From: Martinezella dioscoreae
GTDB taxonomy: Bacteria > Pseudomonadota > Alphaproteobacteria > Rhizobiales > Rhizobiaceae
DNA: 64,000 bases
Direction: 5' to 3'
NCBI RefSeq assembly: GCF_009176305.1
Contig: NZ_BLAJ01000007.1
Span: forward strand, 124,001-188,000
The stretch's first letter is position 1; the number at the start of each line of letters is the position of its first letter. This document shows, piece by piece, positions 35,911 to 44,417 of this stretch. The notes under the pieces were generated by a model. It searched no databases, was not told where the DNA came from, and saw only the letters and a list, made by a program, of their open reading frames with translations. Both the position numbers and the translations under genes were made by a program.

Positions 35911-36974
35911 TTACGTCGGGTCCTTGGGTCGAGCGTCCGATACAGAAGATCGGAAATCAGATTGATGCCGATGAACACCGTGCCGACGACGATGGTGCCG
36001 CCGAGAACGGCATTCATGTCGGCATTGCGCAGCGAACTGGTGATATAGAAGCCGATGCCCGGCCAGGAGAAGACGATCTCGGTCAGCACGGATCCCTCGA
36101 GCAGCCCGGCATAGGAAAGCGCGATCACCGTGATCAGCGGCACGGCGGCACTGCGCAGGGCATGCCCCCAGATCACCCGCGTCTCGGAAAGGCCCTTGGC
36201 GCGGGCCGCAACGATATATTCCTGGCCTAGTTCGTTCAGCATGAAGCTGCGGGTCATGCGGCTGATATAGGCAAGCGAGAAATAGCCGAGCAGCGACGCC
36301 GGAAGGATGATGTGGCGGAACACGTCCCAGAAGACGTCCCATTGCCCCTGCATAGCGCTGTCTAGCAGGAAGAACCCGGTGACCGGCGTGAAAGTATATT
36401 CATAGGCGATGTCGATGCGGCCGGGATAGGCGACCCAGTTCAGCTTCGCATAGAAGATGACGAGCGAAACCATGGCCAGCCAGAAGACCGGCACGGAATA
36501 GCCGACGAGGCCAATCACGCGGACGATCTGGTCTATGATGCTGTTGCGGCGCACCGCGGCGAGCACACCGAATGGAACCCCGAAGATGGCGCCAATGATC
36601 GTGCCGACCGTCGCGAGCTCCATTGTCGCTGGGAAGACGCGCCTGATGTCATCCATGACCGGATTCGTCGTCAGAACCGACGTGCCGAAATCGCCGCTCA
36701 GAGCGCTCACGAGATAATAATAGAACTGCAGATAAAGCGGCTCGTCGAGATGCATCTCGCGCCGCAGACGTTCCAATATCTGCTGCGGCGCGTGATCGCC
36801 GGCGATCGCCAGCGCCGGATCGATCGGTATGACGCGCCCGATGAAGAAGGTGACGGCCAGAAGGCCGAGATAGGTGGTGACGGCCACGACGAGGAATCGC
36901 AGCAGCCCCATGAAAAAGGGAGCGGCACGGCCCTTTTTGGGCCGCACCTGCATTTTCCGTTCGACAGTACTCAA
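35907..36974 (-). CDS. Peptide ABC transporter permease (DppB-like)
   Basis: This 355-residue permease has an N-terminal membrane segment after a basic leader, a periplasmic stretch IPIDPALAIAGDHAPQQILERLRREMHLDEPLYLQFYYYL typical of DppB, and the EAA loop EYIVAARAKGLSETRVIWGHALR. It pairs with the DppC-like subunit to form the channel. It starts 21 bases after the binding-protein stop. Confidence 0.92.
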   Translation of the reverse strand: MSTVERKMQVRPKKGRAAPFFMGLLRFLVVAVTTYLGLLAVTFFIGRVIPIDPALAIAGDHAPQQILERLRREMHLDEPLYLQFYYYLVSALSGDFGTSVLTTNPVMDDIRRVFPATMELATVGTIIGAIFGVPFGVLAAVRRNSIIDQIVRVIGLVGYSVPVFWLAMVSLVIFYAKLNWVAYPGRIDIAYEYTFTPVTGFFLLDSAMQGQWDVFWDVFRHIILPASLLGYFSLAYISRMTRSFMLNELGQEYIVAARAKGLSETRVIWGHALRSAAVPLITVIALSYAGLLEGSVLTEIVFSWPGIGFYITSSLRNADMNAVLGGTIVVGTVFIGINLISDLLYRTLDPRTRRK

Positions 36975-36995
36975 AGACCTAGTCCTGCCGGATCA

Positions 36996-38636
36996 TCACT
37001 TGGAGATCGGCCAGACGAAGTTGTTGTCGAAGCTCGGACCAAGCTTGAAGTCCTTCACGTCCTTGCGATAGCCGGCGACTTCCGTCTGCTGATAGAGGAT
37101 GATGAAGGGGCTTGCTTCCAGGAATTTCTTCTGGATGTCCTGATACATTGCGCCGCGCTTGCTAGCATCGCCCTCGAAGAGCGCCGCCTTGGCCTGCTTC
37201 TCCAGTTCGGGAGCGGTCCAGGTGTTGCGCCACACGAGCGTCTTGTTGCTGCTGGTATCGGAATTGTCGTCGTTGGTGGTGAAGGTATCGGCATTGGAAT
37301 GGGGATCCCAATAGTCCGGGCCCCAGTTGCCGAAGTAGATATCGTGATTACGGGCACGATATTTCGTCAGCTTCTGCTTGCCGTCGCCCGGGATGATTTC
37401 CACCTTGATGCCGGCCTGGCCGAGCGTCTGCTGGATGGCGGTCGCGATACCCGTATCCGGCTCGATGCTGCGCACGTCCATGGTGATCGAGAAGCCATTG
37501 GGCAGGCCCGCCTTGGCCAGCAATTCCTTGGCCTTGGCGACGTCGAGCTTGAACGGATTCTCATCCAGCGAGCCGAGCATGCCCTTCGGTTCGAACGTCT
37601 GGTGGATCTCGCCGATGCCCTTGATCAGCGTCTTGCCGATGGCATCGTAATCGACCAGATATTTGAACGCCTGCTGCACTTCTGGCTTGGCCAGATTGGC
37701 GTTCTTCTGGTTGAGGCTCATGTAGTAGATGGTGCCCTTCGGCGCACTGGTCGAAGCAAGCTGCGGGTTCTTCTCGACGGCCTCGAGATCGGTCGGCGAC
37801 AGGTTGCGGGCGATATCGATATCGCCGTTCTCCAGCGCCAGGCGCTGTGCCGAGCTTTCCTTCATGAAGCGATAGATGACGCGGTTCAGCTTCGTCTTTT
37901 CGCCATAATAGTTGTCGTTGCGCTCCAGCACGACGGCCTCGTTGGCGCGCCATTCACGCAGCTTAAACGGGCCGGAACCGGCAAAGCCGGTCTTCAGCCA
38001 GCTGTTGCCGAAGTCGTTGTCGTACTTATAGTCGGCGGTCGGTGTTGCCGGCTTCACATGCTGCAGGACCAGTTTCTTGTCGACCACTTCGGCGACGGTC
38101 GCCGTCAGGCAGTTCAACACGAAGCTCGGCGCATAGGGCTTGTCGACGGTGAAGGTGAAGGTGTTCGCATCGGTTGCCTTAGCCTTCTCCGTTACGTTGT
38201 CGCCGGTCAGGCCGAATTGGGTAAGAATGAAGGCCGGGCTCTTGTTGAGCTTGACGACGCGCTCGAAGGACCATGCAACGTCTTCGGCGGTGATCGGATT
38301 GCCGGACGCAAACTTCAGGCCGGGCTTCAGCTTGAACGTATAGGTCAGGTGATCGTCGGAGACCGACCAGCTCTCTGCAAGGTCACCCTTGATCTTGGAC
38401 GTATCGTTAATGTCGAGACGGACGAGCAGGCTATAGGTGTTGCCGGTGATTTCGGCAGCCGACAGCTCATAGGCTTCGGCCGGATCCATGCTGAGAATAT
38501 CGTCGAAAGCAAAACCCTCGACCAGCGTGTCCTTGGGCGTGGCGGCATATGCATTCGGCGCCGCCATCAGCAGAAGCGAGAGAGCCGCGCCGGCAGACAG
38601 TGCGCGCAAACCGCGGTTCATCTTGGTCATCATCAT
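36996..38636 (-). CDS. Peptide ABC transporter, periplasmic binding protein
   Basis: This 546-residue family 5 solute-binding protein has a basic start and a signal peptide ending near APNAYAA. The core contains DDILSMDPAEAYELSAAEITGNTYSLLV, then the family's LAESWSVSDDHLTYTFKLKPGLKFASG. It binds peptides (or related solutes) in the periplasm. Several Met codons lie at the start; 38636 is chosen because AGAGGGG is about ten bases before it, while the first Met (38645) overlaps that site. Confidence 0.9.
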   Translation of the reverse strand: MMMTKMNRGLRALSAGAALSLLLMAAPNAYAATPKDTLVEGFAFDDILSMDPAEAYELSAAEITGNTYSLLVRLDINDTSKIKGDLAESWSVSDDHLTYTFKLKPGLKFASGNPITAEDVAWSFERVVKLNKSPAFILTQFGLTGDNVTEKAKATDANTFTFTVDKPYAPSFVLNCLTATVAEVVDKKLVLQHVKPATPTADYKYDNDFGNSWLKTGFAGSGPFKLREWRANEAVVLERNDNYYGEKTKLNRVIYRFMKESSAQRLALENGDIDIARNLSPTDLEAVEKNPQLASTSAPKGTIYYMSLNQKNANLAKPEVQQAFKYLVDYDAIGKTLIKGIGEIHQTFEPKGMLGSLDENPFKLDVAKAKELLAKAGLPNGFSITMDVRSIEPDTGIATAIQQTLGQAGIKVEIIPGDGKQKLTKYRARNHDIYFGNWGPDYWDPHSNADTFTTNDDNSDTSSNKTLVWRNTWTAPELEKQAKAALFEGDASKRGAMYQDIQKKFLEASPFIILYQQTEVAGYRKDVKDFKLGPSFDNNFVWPISK

Positions 38637-38684
38637 TGTTTTCATTCCCCTCTTAACAAACTTTACGCAATATCGGCACGCACT

Positions 38685-39743
38685 TCACCGGCTACCTTCC
38701 TTCCAGGCGGACGCCAGGACCCGAAGCCAGTTCTCCCTGCACAGCTTTACAAGATCGGCCTCACCATAACCAGCGTTGCGAAGGGCTTCAATCAGCTTCT
38801 GGTTGCCTGCCGCATCGGCAATTTCAGCCGGAATCGTCGCACCGTCGAAGTCCGATCCGAGGCCGACGCAATCGATGCCGAGACGCCCGACGAGATGATC
38901 GACATGCCGAACCATCGCCTCGATTGGCGTGTCGGCATCCGAGCGCGCGTCGTCGCGCAGCATCGCGGTCGCATAGTTGAGGCCGACGATGCCGCGGCTC
39001 TCCTTGATGGCGTCGAGCTGCTTGTCGGTGAGGTTGCGCGCGACCGGCGTCAGCGCATGCGCATTGGAGTGGCTTGCAACCAGCGGCTGGTCCGACGTCT
39101 TCGCCACATCCCAGAAACCCTTTTCGGTTATATGGGCGAGATCGACGAGGATGCCGAGCTGGTTGCAGGCGCGCACCAGCGCGAAACCAGCCTCGGTGAG
39201 GCCAGGTCCTGTATCCGGCGAACTCGGATAGGCGAAAGGCACGCCATGGGCAAAGACATTGTTGCGGCTCCAGACGGGGCCGAGCGAGCGCAGACCGGCG
39301 GCATAGAAGGTTTCGAGCGCGACGAGATTGGCATCGATCGCCTCGCAGCCTTCCATGTGCATAACAGCAGCGAAAATGCCTTTCTCCATGCAGTCGCGAA
39401 TGTCGGCCGTGGACCGGCAGAGCTTCCAGGCGCCGGCGCGGTCGAGTCTCAGCGCGATCGCGGCCATGTCCAGCGCGATGTCGAGAGAGGGCGCGCGCTC
39501 CAGCGGAGCCGCCAAAGGCGTGGCATAATGGCCATTGCTATCAGGATCGGCGAAAACGAGATCGCCCGAGGGAATATAGATGGCGCACAGCCCCCCGGCC
39601 AAACCGCCGGCCTTGGCCCGCGGAGCATCGATGTGACCGCTCGACGTCCCGTCCCGGAATTCGGCGATCGGGTCGGCGCCGTCGCGCGCGTGATGCCAGA
39701 GCCTCAGGAGAACGTCGTTATGACCATCGAATACGGCTTGCAT
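38685..39743 (-). CDS. Membrane dipeptidase (peptidase M19)
   Basis: This 352-residue zinc hydrolase has the metal ligands in DGHND (residues 6-10), the bridging Glu in MHMEGCEAI, His in LVDLAHITEKGFWD and ASHSNAH, and the DFDG of the C-terminal barrel. These match renal-dipeptidase-like enzymes. No signal peptide is seen, so it is probably cytoplasmic and cleaves dipeptides brought in by the transporter. It is the first gene of the operon, 39-48 bases before the binding-protein gene. Confidence 0.9.
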   Translation of the reverse strand: MQAVFDGHNDVLLRLWHHARDGADPIAEFRDGTSSGHIDAPRAKAGGLAGGLCAIYIPSGDLVFADPDSNGHYATPLAAPLERAPSLDIALDMAAIALRLDRAGAWKLCRSTADIRDCMEKGIFAAVMHMEGCEAIDANLVALETFYAAGLRSLGPVWSRNNVFAHGVPFAYPSSPDTGPGLTEAGFALVRACNQLGILVDLAHITEKGFWDVAKTSDQPLVASHSNAHALTPVARNLTDKQLDAIKESRGIVGLNYATAMLRDDARSDADTPIEAMVRHVDHLVGRLGIDCVGLGSDFDGATIPAEIADAAGNQKLIEALRNAGYGEADLVKLCRENWLRVLASAWKEGSR

Positions 39744-39869
39744 TGTCTATCCCGGATGAAGCGCTCGAGTGAGCGAATGGAAAGCGGCCAGAATAGAAAA
39801 GCTGACAGGATTCGCCATACCCAAATGAAAAAAATTTGCATTTGCATGGAATGGCATCGTCAAATGGAA

Positions 39870-39893
39870 AAGGCGGGGTAAAAACCCCGCCTT
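39870..39893 (-). terminator. Hairpin after the sugar ABC operon
   Basis: AGGCGGGGT pairs with ACCCCGCCT around AAAA, about 38 bases after the permease stop codon. Read leftwards it is followed by only a short T stretch, so termination may be partial. Confidence 0.6.
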
Positions 39894-39930
39894 GAGAGCA
39901 TGTTAGAACGCTGACGATGTGTCGGGCATT

Positions 39931-40956
39931 TCAGCGCTTGGCCCGCTTCTTCTGGCGGTAGACGTCGATGGCAACAGCCGCGACGATGATGAACCCCTTG
40001 GCGATTTCCTGGTAATAGGCATCGACATTGAGGAAGGTGAAGCCGGAGATCATGACACCGAGGATGACCGTGCCGATCACCGTGCCGGCGATGCGACCGA
40101 CGCCGCCGGTCAGCGACGTGCCGCCAATGACCGCAGCCGCGATCGCATCCAGCTCGTAGTTCACACCCATGCCGGCCTGCGCCGTCTGCACGCGGGCGGC
40201 CGTGATGATGCCGGCAAGGCCGGCCAGAAGCCCGGCAATCGCATAGACCTTGACCAGATGCGCCTCGACATTGATGCCCGATACGCGCGCGGCCTGCACA
40301 TTGGCGCCGATCGCATAGGTGAACTTGCCATAGCGCGTGTAGCGCAGCACGACATGGAAGAGGACCGCGATGATGAGGAAGACGACGACCGGCCAAATTC
40401 CCGACCCGATGAAATTGAACTGGTCGGTCAGGCCTGAGATCGGCTGGCCCTTGGTATAAAGCTTCGACAGGCCGCGGGCCGAAACCATCATGCCGAGCGT
40501 CGCGATGAAGGGCGGGATCTTCGTTTTCGTGATCAGCTGACCGTTGATGTAGCCGGCAAGCAGGCCGATCAGCAAGCCAATGCCGATCGGCACGAAGAAT
40601 GGCATGTCGGTCAGTGCGGGATAGACGGCCCTTGCCCATGTCGACGACTGGGCAAAGCTTGCAGCGACCATGGCCGTCAAGCCGACGACGGAGCCGGACG
40701 AGAGGTCGATACCGCCTGTGATGATGACCTGCGTCACGCCGACCGAGATGATGCCGATGACCGAGACCTGCAGGATCATGATCTTCAGGCGCTGCAGGTT
40801 CATCAGGAAGCTCTGGCCGACGAAGATCCAGCCGAGGATCTCGCACAGGAGCGCGATGCCGATCAGCACCAGGAAGATGCCGAGTTCGGGCGGCACGCGG
40901 CGACGTCTTGGCCGTGTGACCGCCGGGGCGGTCGCCTCTGCAACTTTGCTAACCAT
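39931..40956 (-). CDS. iatP: Sugar (probably myo-inositol) ABC transporter permease
   Basis: This 341-residue RbsC-type permease has about ten membrane segments after a basic N-terminus (TRPRRRRVP). Family marks are ITGGIDLSSGSVVGLTAM, FIATLGMMVSARGLSKLYTKG and AIGANVQAARVSGINV. It forms the channel with the ATPase encoded 32 bases upstream. The inositol assignment comes from the GGAA-N6-TTCC sites upstream of the operon and from likeness of the binding protein to rhizobial inositol-binding proteins; ribose-type specificity is the alternative. Confidence 0.8.
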   Translation of the reverse strand: MVSKVAEATAPAVTRPRRRRVPPELGIFLVLIGIALLCEILGWIFVGQSFLMNLQRLKIMILQVSVIGIISVGVTQVIITGGIDLSSGSVVGLTAMVAASFAQSSTWARAVYPALTDMPFFVPIGIGLLIGLLAGYINGQLITKTKIPPFIATLGMMVSARGLSKLYTKGQPISGLTDQFNFIGSGIWPVVVFLIIAVLFHVVLRYTRYGKFTYAIGANVQAARVSGINVEAHLVKVYAIAGLLAGLAGIITAARVQTAQAGMGVNYELDAIAAAVIGGTSLTGGVGRIAGTVIGTVILGVMISGFTFLNVDAYYQEIAKGFIIVAAVAIDVYRQKKRAKR

Positions 40957-40988
40957 GGTTCAATCCTCCCTTGCGATGATTGGCGGCG

Positions 40989-42530
40989 TCACTGCGCGGC
41001 CAGCTCCATCACCTTCACTTGAGTTGCGTCCGCACGATCCAGGAATCCCGTGACCCGTCCTTCATGCATGACCATGATGCGGTCGCTCATGCCAAGCACC
41101 TCGGGCATTTCCGACGAGATCATGATGACGGCGACGCCGTTGCGCGCCATCTCGGTAACGAGACGATGGATCTCGGCCTTGGCGCCGACATCGATGCCAC
41201 GCGTCGGCTCGTCCAGGATCAGAATGCGGGGATTGGTGAGCATCCACCGGCCGATCAGGGCCTTTTGCTGATTGCCGCCCGATAGATTTTCGATGCGCTC
41301 GTCGAGGTTCGGCGTCTTGACGCGCAGCTTGCGTGCCATCTCCTCGCAGGCCTCTTCGATCGCGCCCTCCTGCACGAAGCCGCCGCGCACGAACTTGTCG
41401 TGCAGCACGGCCACCTGCATGTTCTCGAGTACGCTCAAGATGAGAAGACAGCCCGTATCCTTGCGGTCCTCCGTCAGGAAGGCCATGCCGTGGCGGATAG
41501 CAGCCGCCGGCGAGGATATCTCGGCCTTCTTGCCAAAAAGCTCGATCGTGCCGGAGGTAGCAGGCGTCACGCCGAAGATGGTCTCGGCAACATTCGACCG
41601 ACCCGATCCGACAAGCCCGGCCACGCCGAGGATCTCGCCGGCCCTGACGTCGAAGGACACATTGGAGAAGACGCCGTCGAGGCTCAAATCCTTGACCGAC
41701 AGCACGGTCTCGCCGATCGGCACTTCCTCCTTCGGGAACATCTGCGTGATCTCGCGGCCGACCATCATGCGGATGATATCGTCGCGCGTCACATCGGTGG
41801 AGGCATGCGTGCCGATATATTTGCCGTCGCGGAACACCGAAAACTCGTCGGCGATCTCGAACAGCTCGTTCATCTTGTGGGTGATGTAGACGATGCCGAT
41901 GCCCTGGGCGCGCAGGTCGCGGATAATCTGGAATAGATGCGCCACCTCGCGCTCGGTGAGCGCCGAGGTCGGCTCATCCATGATCAGCACGTCGGAATTA
42001 TAGGAGACCGCCTTGGCGATTTCGACCATCTGGCGGCTGGCGACAGAAAGCTCGCGCACCTGGATTTCAGGATCGATGGAAATGTTGAGGCGCTGGAAGA
42101 GCTCCTCGGTCTTGCGGCTCATCTCCGCATGGTCGACGAGCCCAAAACGGTTCTTCGGCTCGCGGCGGATCCATATATTCTCCGAAACCGTCATGAAGGG
42201 CATCAGGTTCAATTCCTGATGAATCATGGCGATGCCGTTTTCCAGTGCGTCGAGCGGTGACTTCAGCCGGATTTCGACGCCCTTGAGGCGTACCTCGCCC
42301 TGATCGGGGATATAGATACCGGCAAGGATCTTCATCAGCGTCGACTTGCCCGCGCCGTTTTCGCCCATCAGCGCATGCACCGTTCCACGCTTCAGGCGGA
42401 AGGAAACGTCATCGAGGGCGAGCACGCCGGGAAATTCCTTGCGGATGCCTTCGGCGCTCAACAGATAGGCGGCATTGGGAACAACGCCGCTGGCGCGCAC
42501 CGCCGCCATGGTGGATGGGCTCACAACCAT
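40989..42530 (-). CDS. iatA: Sugar (probably myo-inositol) ABC transporter ATPase
   Basis: This 513-residue fused double ATPase is of the RbsA/MglA/IatA type. The first half has Walker A GENGAGKST and Walker B VLIMDEPTSAL. The second half has the degenerate P-loop GLVGSGRSN, signature LSGGNQQKALIGRWM and ILILDEPTRGIDVGAK, the normal pattern for this class. The ATG at 42530 follows GGGAGGG; the frame upstream to 42719 is a shadow of the intergenic region. It is the second gene of the operon. Confidence 0.83.
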   Translation of the reverse strand: MVVSPSTMAAVRASGVVPNAAYLLSAEGIRKEFPGVLALDDVSFRLKRGTVHALMGENGAGKSTLMKILAGIYIPDQGEVRLKGVEIRLKSPLDALENGIAMIHQELNLMPFMTVSENIWIRREPKNRFGLVDHAEMSRKTEELFQRLNISIDPEIQVRELSVASRQMVEIAKAVSYNSDVLIMDEPTSALTEREVAHLFQIIRDLRAQGIGIVYITHKMNELFEIADEFSVFRDGKYIGTHASTDVTRDDIIRMMVGREITQMFPKEEVPIGETVLSVKDLSLDGVFSNVSFDVRAGEILGVAGLVGSGRSNVAETIFGVTPATSGTIELFGKKAEISSPAAAIRHGMAFLTEDRKDTGCLLILSVLENMQVAVLHDKFVRGGFVQEGAIEEACEEMARKLRVKTPNLDERIENLSGGNQQKALIGRWMLTNPRILILDEPTRGIDVGAKAEIHRLVTEMARNGVAVIMISSEMPEVLGMSDRIMVMHEGRVTGFLDRADATQVKVMELAAQ

Positions 42531-42603
42531 TTTTCCCTCCCGGGCAGATCGGATTTCAAGGGATGCGGGCGATAAAACCCGCATCCGTCGATCATTCTCG
42601 TCC

Positions 42604-43530
42604 TCAGTTCTTCTTGACGAAGTCCTTGACGTTGGTCGGCGTGACGAGCTGGAAGGGAATGTAGACCTTCTTCTCGACCTTATCGCCCTTGGCAAGCTTG
42701 AGTGCGGCGTCGACTGCACCCTTGCCCTGACCGGCGGCGTCCTGGAACACCGTGACCTTCAGGTCGCCAGCCTGCATGGCGGCAAGCGCGTCCTGCGTGG
42801 CGTCGACACCCGCAACGACGATCTTGTCCAGCGACTTGCCGGAAGCTTTCAGTGCCTGGATAGCGCCGATCGCCATCTCATCATTGTTGGAGATGACGGC
42901 ATCGAATTCGATGCCGCTGGAGAGCCAGTTGGTCATCAGGTCGGCACCCTGGGTGCGCTGCCAGTTGGCGGTCTGCTCCTGAACGATCTTGATGCCCTTG
43001 CATTCGTCAGTCGCCACGACATCATGAACGTCCTTGGTGCGCATGCGGGCAGCCTGGTTGGAAAGCTCGCCCATCATGATGACGGCCTTGCCCTTGCCGC
43101 CCAGCAGGCGGCAGACTTCCTTGGCTTCCAGCGTGCCGGATTCCTGTTCGTTCGAAGCGACGAAAGCCTGCTTATCCGGAAGGCTGTCGACGTTTGCCGG
43201 CTCGCGGTTGACGTAGACGAGCGGGATCTTGGCATCGGCGGCCAGCTTGGAAATCGCAGCCGTCGCGTCGGTATCGACCGGGTTCACGATGATGGCATCG
43301 ACCTTACTGGCGATGAAGTTCTGGATCTGGCTCTGCTGCTTGGCGATATCGTTCTGCGCGTCTTCGACCTGCAGGGTCACGCCCTTGTCCTTGGCGTAGT
43401 CCTGCATGCCGTTGCGCAGAACGGTCAGGAAGTTGTCGTCGAAGAGCGCCATCGAAACGCCGATGGTTTGGGCGTGGGCAGCGGTCGACAGCAGAAGAGC
43501 CATCGCGGAGCCAAGGATAAATTTCTTCAT
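42604..43530 (-). CDS. ibpA: Sugar (probably myo-inositol) ABC transporter binding protein
   Basis: This 308-residue periplasmic protein of the RbsB/peripla_BP_4 family has a signal peptide at residues 1-22 ending AHAQ. The core reads GVSMALFDDNFLTVLRNGM, VDAIIVNPVDTDATAAISKL and SNNDEMAIGAIQALKASGK. In my reading it is closest to rhizobial inositol/rhizopine binding proteins (IbpA, IntA, MocB). It starts at 43530 behind GGGAGGAAA. Two sites matching the reported IolR repressor motif lie 150 and 290 bases upstream. Confidence 0.8.
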   Translation of the reverse strand: MKKFILGSAMALLLSTAAHAQTIGVSMALFDDNFLTVLRNGMQDYAKDKGVTLQVEDAQNDIAKQQSQIQNFIASKVDAIIVNPVDTDATAAISKLAADAKIPLVYVNREPANVDSLPDKQAFVASNEQESGTLEAKEVCRLLGGKGKAVIMMGELSNQAARMRTKDVHDVVATDECKGIKIVQEQTANWQRTQGADLMTNWLSSGIEFDAVISNNDEMAIGAIQALKASGKSLDKIVVAGVDATQDALAAMQAGDLKVTVFQDAAGQGKGAVDAALKLAKGDKVEKKVYIPFQLVTPTNVKDFVKKN

Positions 43531-43679
43531 GTTTTCCTCCCAGATAAGGTGCCCGGCCACACCCCTCCTAAATGCCGGAGCCCCCAGTTTCGACTGCGGG
43601 GCCTCTAGTCAATTCAGCCGCCACTCCCATGGCGACCACATCGAAAAACGGAACAAACAAACCGTAAAATTCTCTATCC

Positions 43680-43693
43680 GGAATATTCATTCC
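43680..43693. promoter_or_regulatory. IolR-type operator candidate 1 (GGAA-N6-TTCC)
   Basis: GGAATATTCATTCC matches the GGAA-N6-TTCC motif reported for the RpiR-family repressor IolR of Sinorhizobium meliloti inositol genes. It is 150 bases upstream of the binding-protein start. Confidence 0.6.
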
Positions 43694-43819
43694 ATTTTTC
43701 AAGGGAAAGGTCAACAGCAAATTCTAGTCCCCGAAACGGGACCTCACGACGACGAGTTTTCTCGTGTCCGCTGGTGCAAGAATAGGCGGTCAAAACCTAC
43801 ATATGAGCGCCGATACCGT

Positions 43820-43833
43820 GGAACGATTATTCC
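43820..43833. promoter_or_regulatory. IolR-type operator candidate 2 (GGAA-N6-TTCC)
   Basis: GGAACGATTATTCC, the same motif as at 43680, 140 bases away. It is also 72 bases upstream of the DUF1993 gene on the other strand, so that gene could share the control. Confidence 0.55.
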
Positions 43834-43904
43834 ATCGACATGGAAACGGAATAGAATGTCGGCAAACCCACCAGCCGCGCCGCGGCCCGCAATGGAGAAA
43901 ACGC

Positions 43905-44411
43905 ATGCCCTCGATGTACAGTTTCTCAGTCCCCATCTTTCAACGCGGCCTGCAAAACCTTTCGGCCTATCTCGACAAGATCGAAGCCTATGCCACGGAG
44001 AAAGGCATTGCGGCGGAGGAACTCGTTTCCGCGCGCCTGATCGACGACATGCTGCCGCTCTCCGGCCAGTACCAGCGCGCCTCGGATACGGCGAAGCTCA
44101 CCATTTCCCGTCTCGCCGGGATCGATGCGCCGCGTTTCGAAGATAACGAGACGACCGTCGCAGACTTGCGGGAGCGTCTGAAGAAGACGCAGGATTTTTT
44201 GGCGACGATCACGCCGGCCACCATGGAAGGCAGCGAAACCCGGGAAGTGACGATCACGCCGGGAGGCAACAAGATCACCTTCAAGGGCGAAGATTACCTG
44301 GCGAAATTCGCGCTGCCGAACTTCTTCTTCCACGTCACCACGGCGCACGACATCCTGCGCAGCCGCGGCCTGGCGGTGGGCAAGATGAATTATCTCGGCG
44401 CACTCGGCTAA
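43905..44411 (+). CDS. DUF1993 family protein
   Basis: This 168-residue protein starts MPSMYSFSVPIFQRGLQNLSAYLDKIEAYA, the conserved opening of DUF1993, and has the HVTTAHDILRSRG segment near the C-terminus where a His may be a metal ligand as in DinB-like four-helix folds. Its function is unknown. The ATG at 43905 follows GGAGAA; a later ATG at 43914 is possible. A rho-independent terminator follows directly. Confidence 0.85.
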   Translation: MPSMYSFSVPIFQRGLQNLSAYLDKIEAYATEKGIAAEELVSARLIDDMLPLSGQYQRASDTAKLTISRLAGIDAPRFEDNETTVADLRERLKKTQDFLATITPATMEGSETREVTITPGGNKITFKGEDYLAKFALPNFFFHVTTAHDILRSRGLAVGKMNYLGALG

Positions 44412-44417
44412 GACGAT

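Noticed and set aside
36750..39881. A 1043-codon open frame on the + strand
   Set aside because: It lies antisense to the peptide ABC operon and dipeptidase, whose motifs and overlaps are clear. GC-rich codon bias opens the opposite frame; no ribosome-binding site or family features.
39860..40846. A 328-codon frame on the - strand overlapping the sugar permease
   Set aside because: Same-strand shadow in another frame; the permease frame has the membrane segments and motifs.
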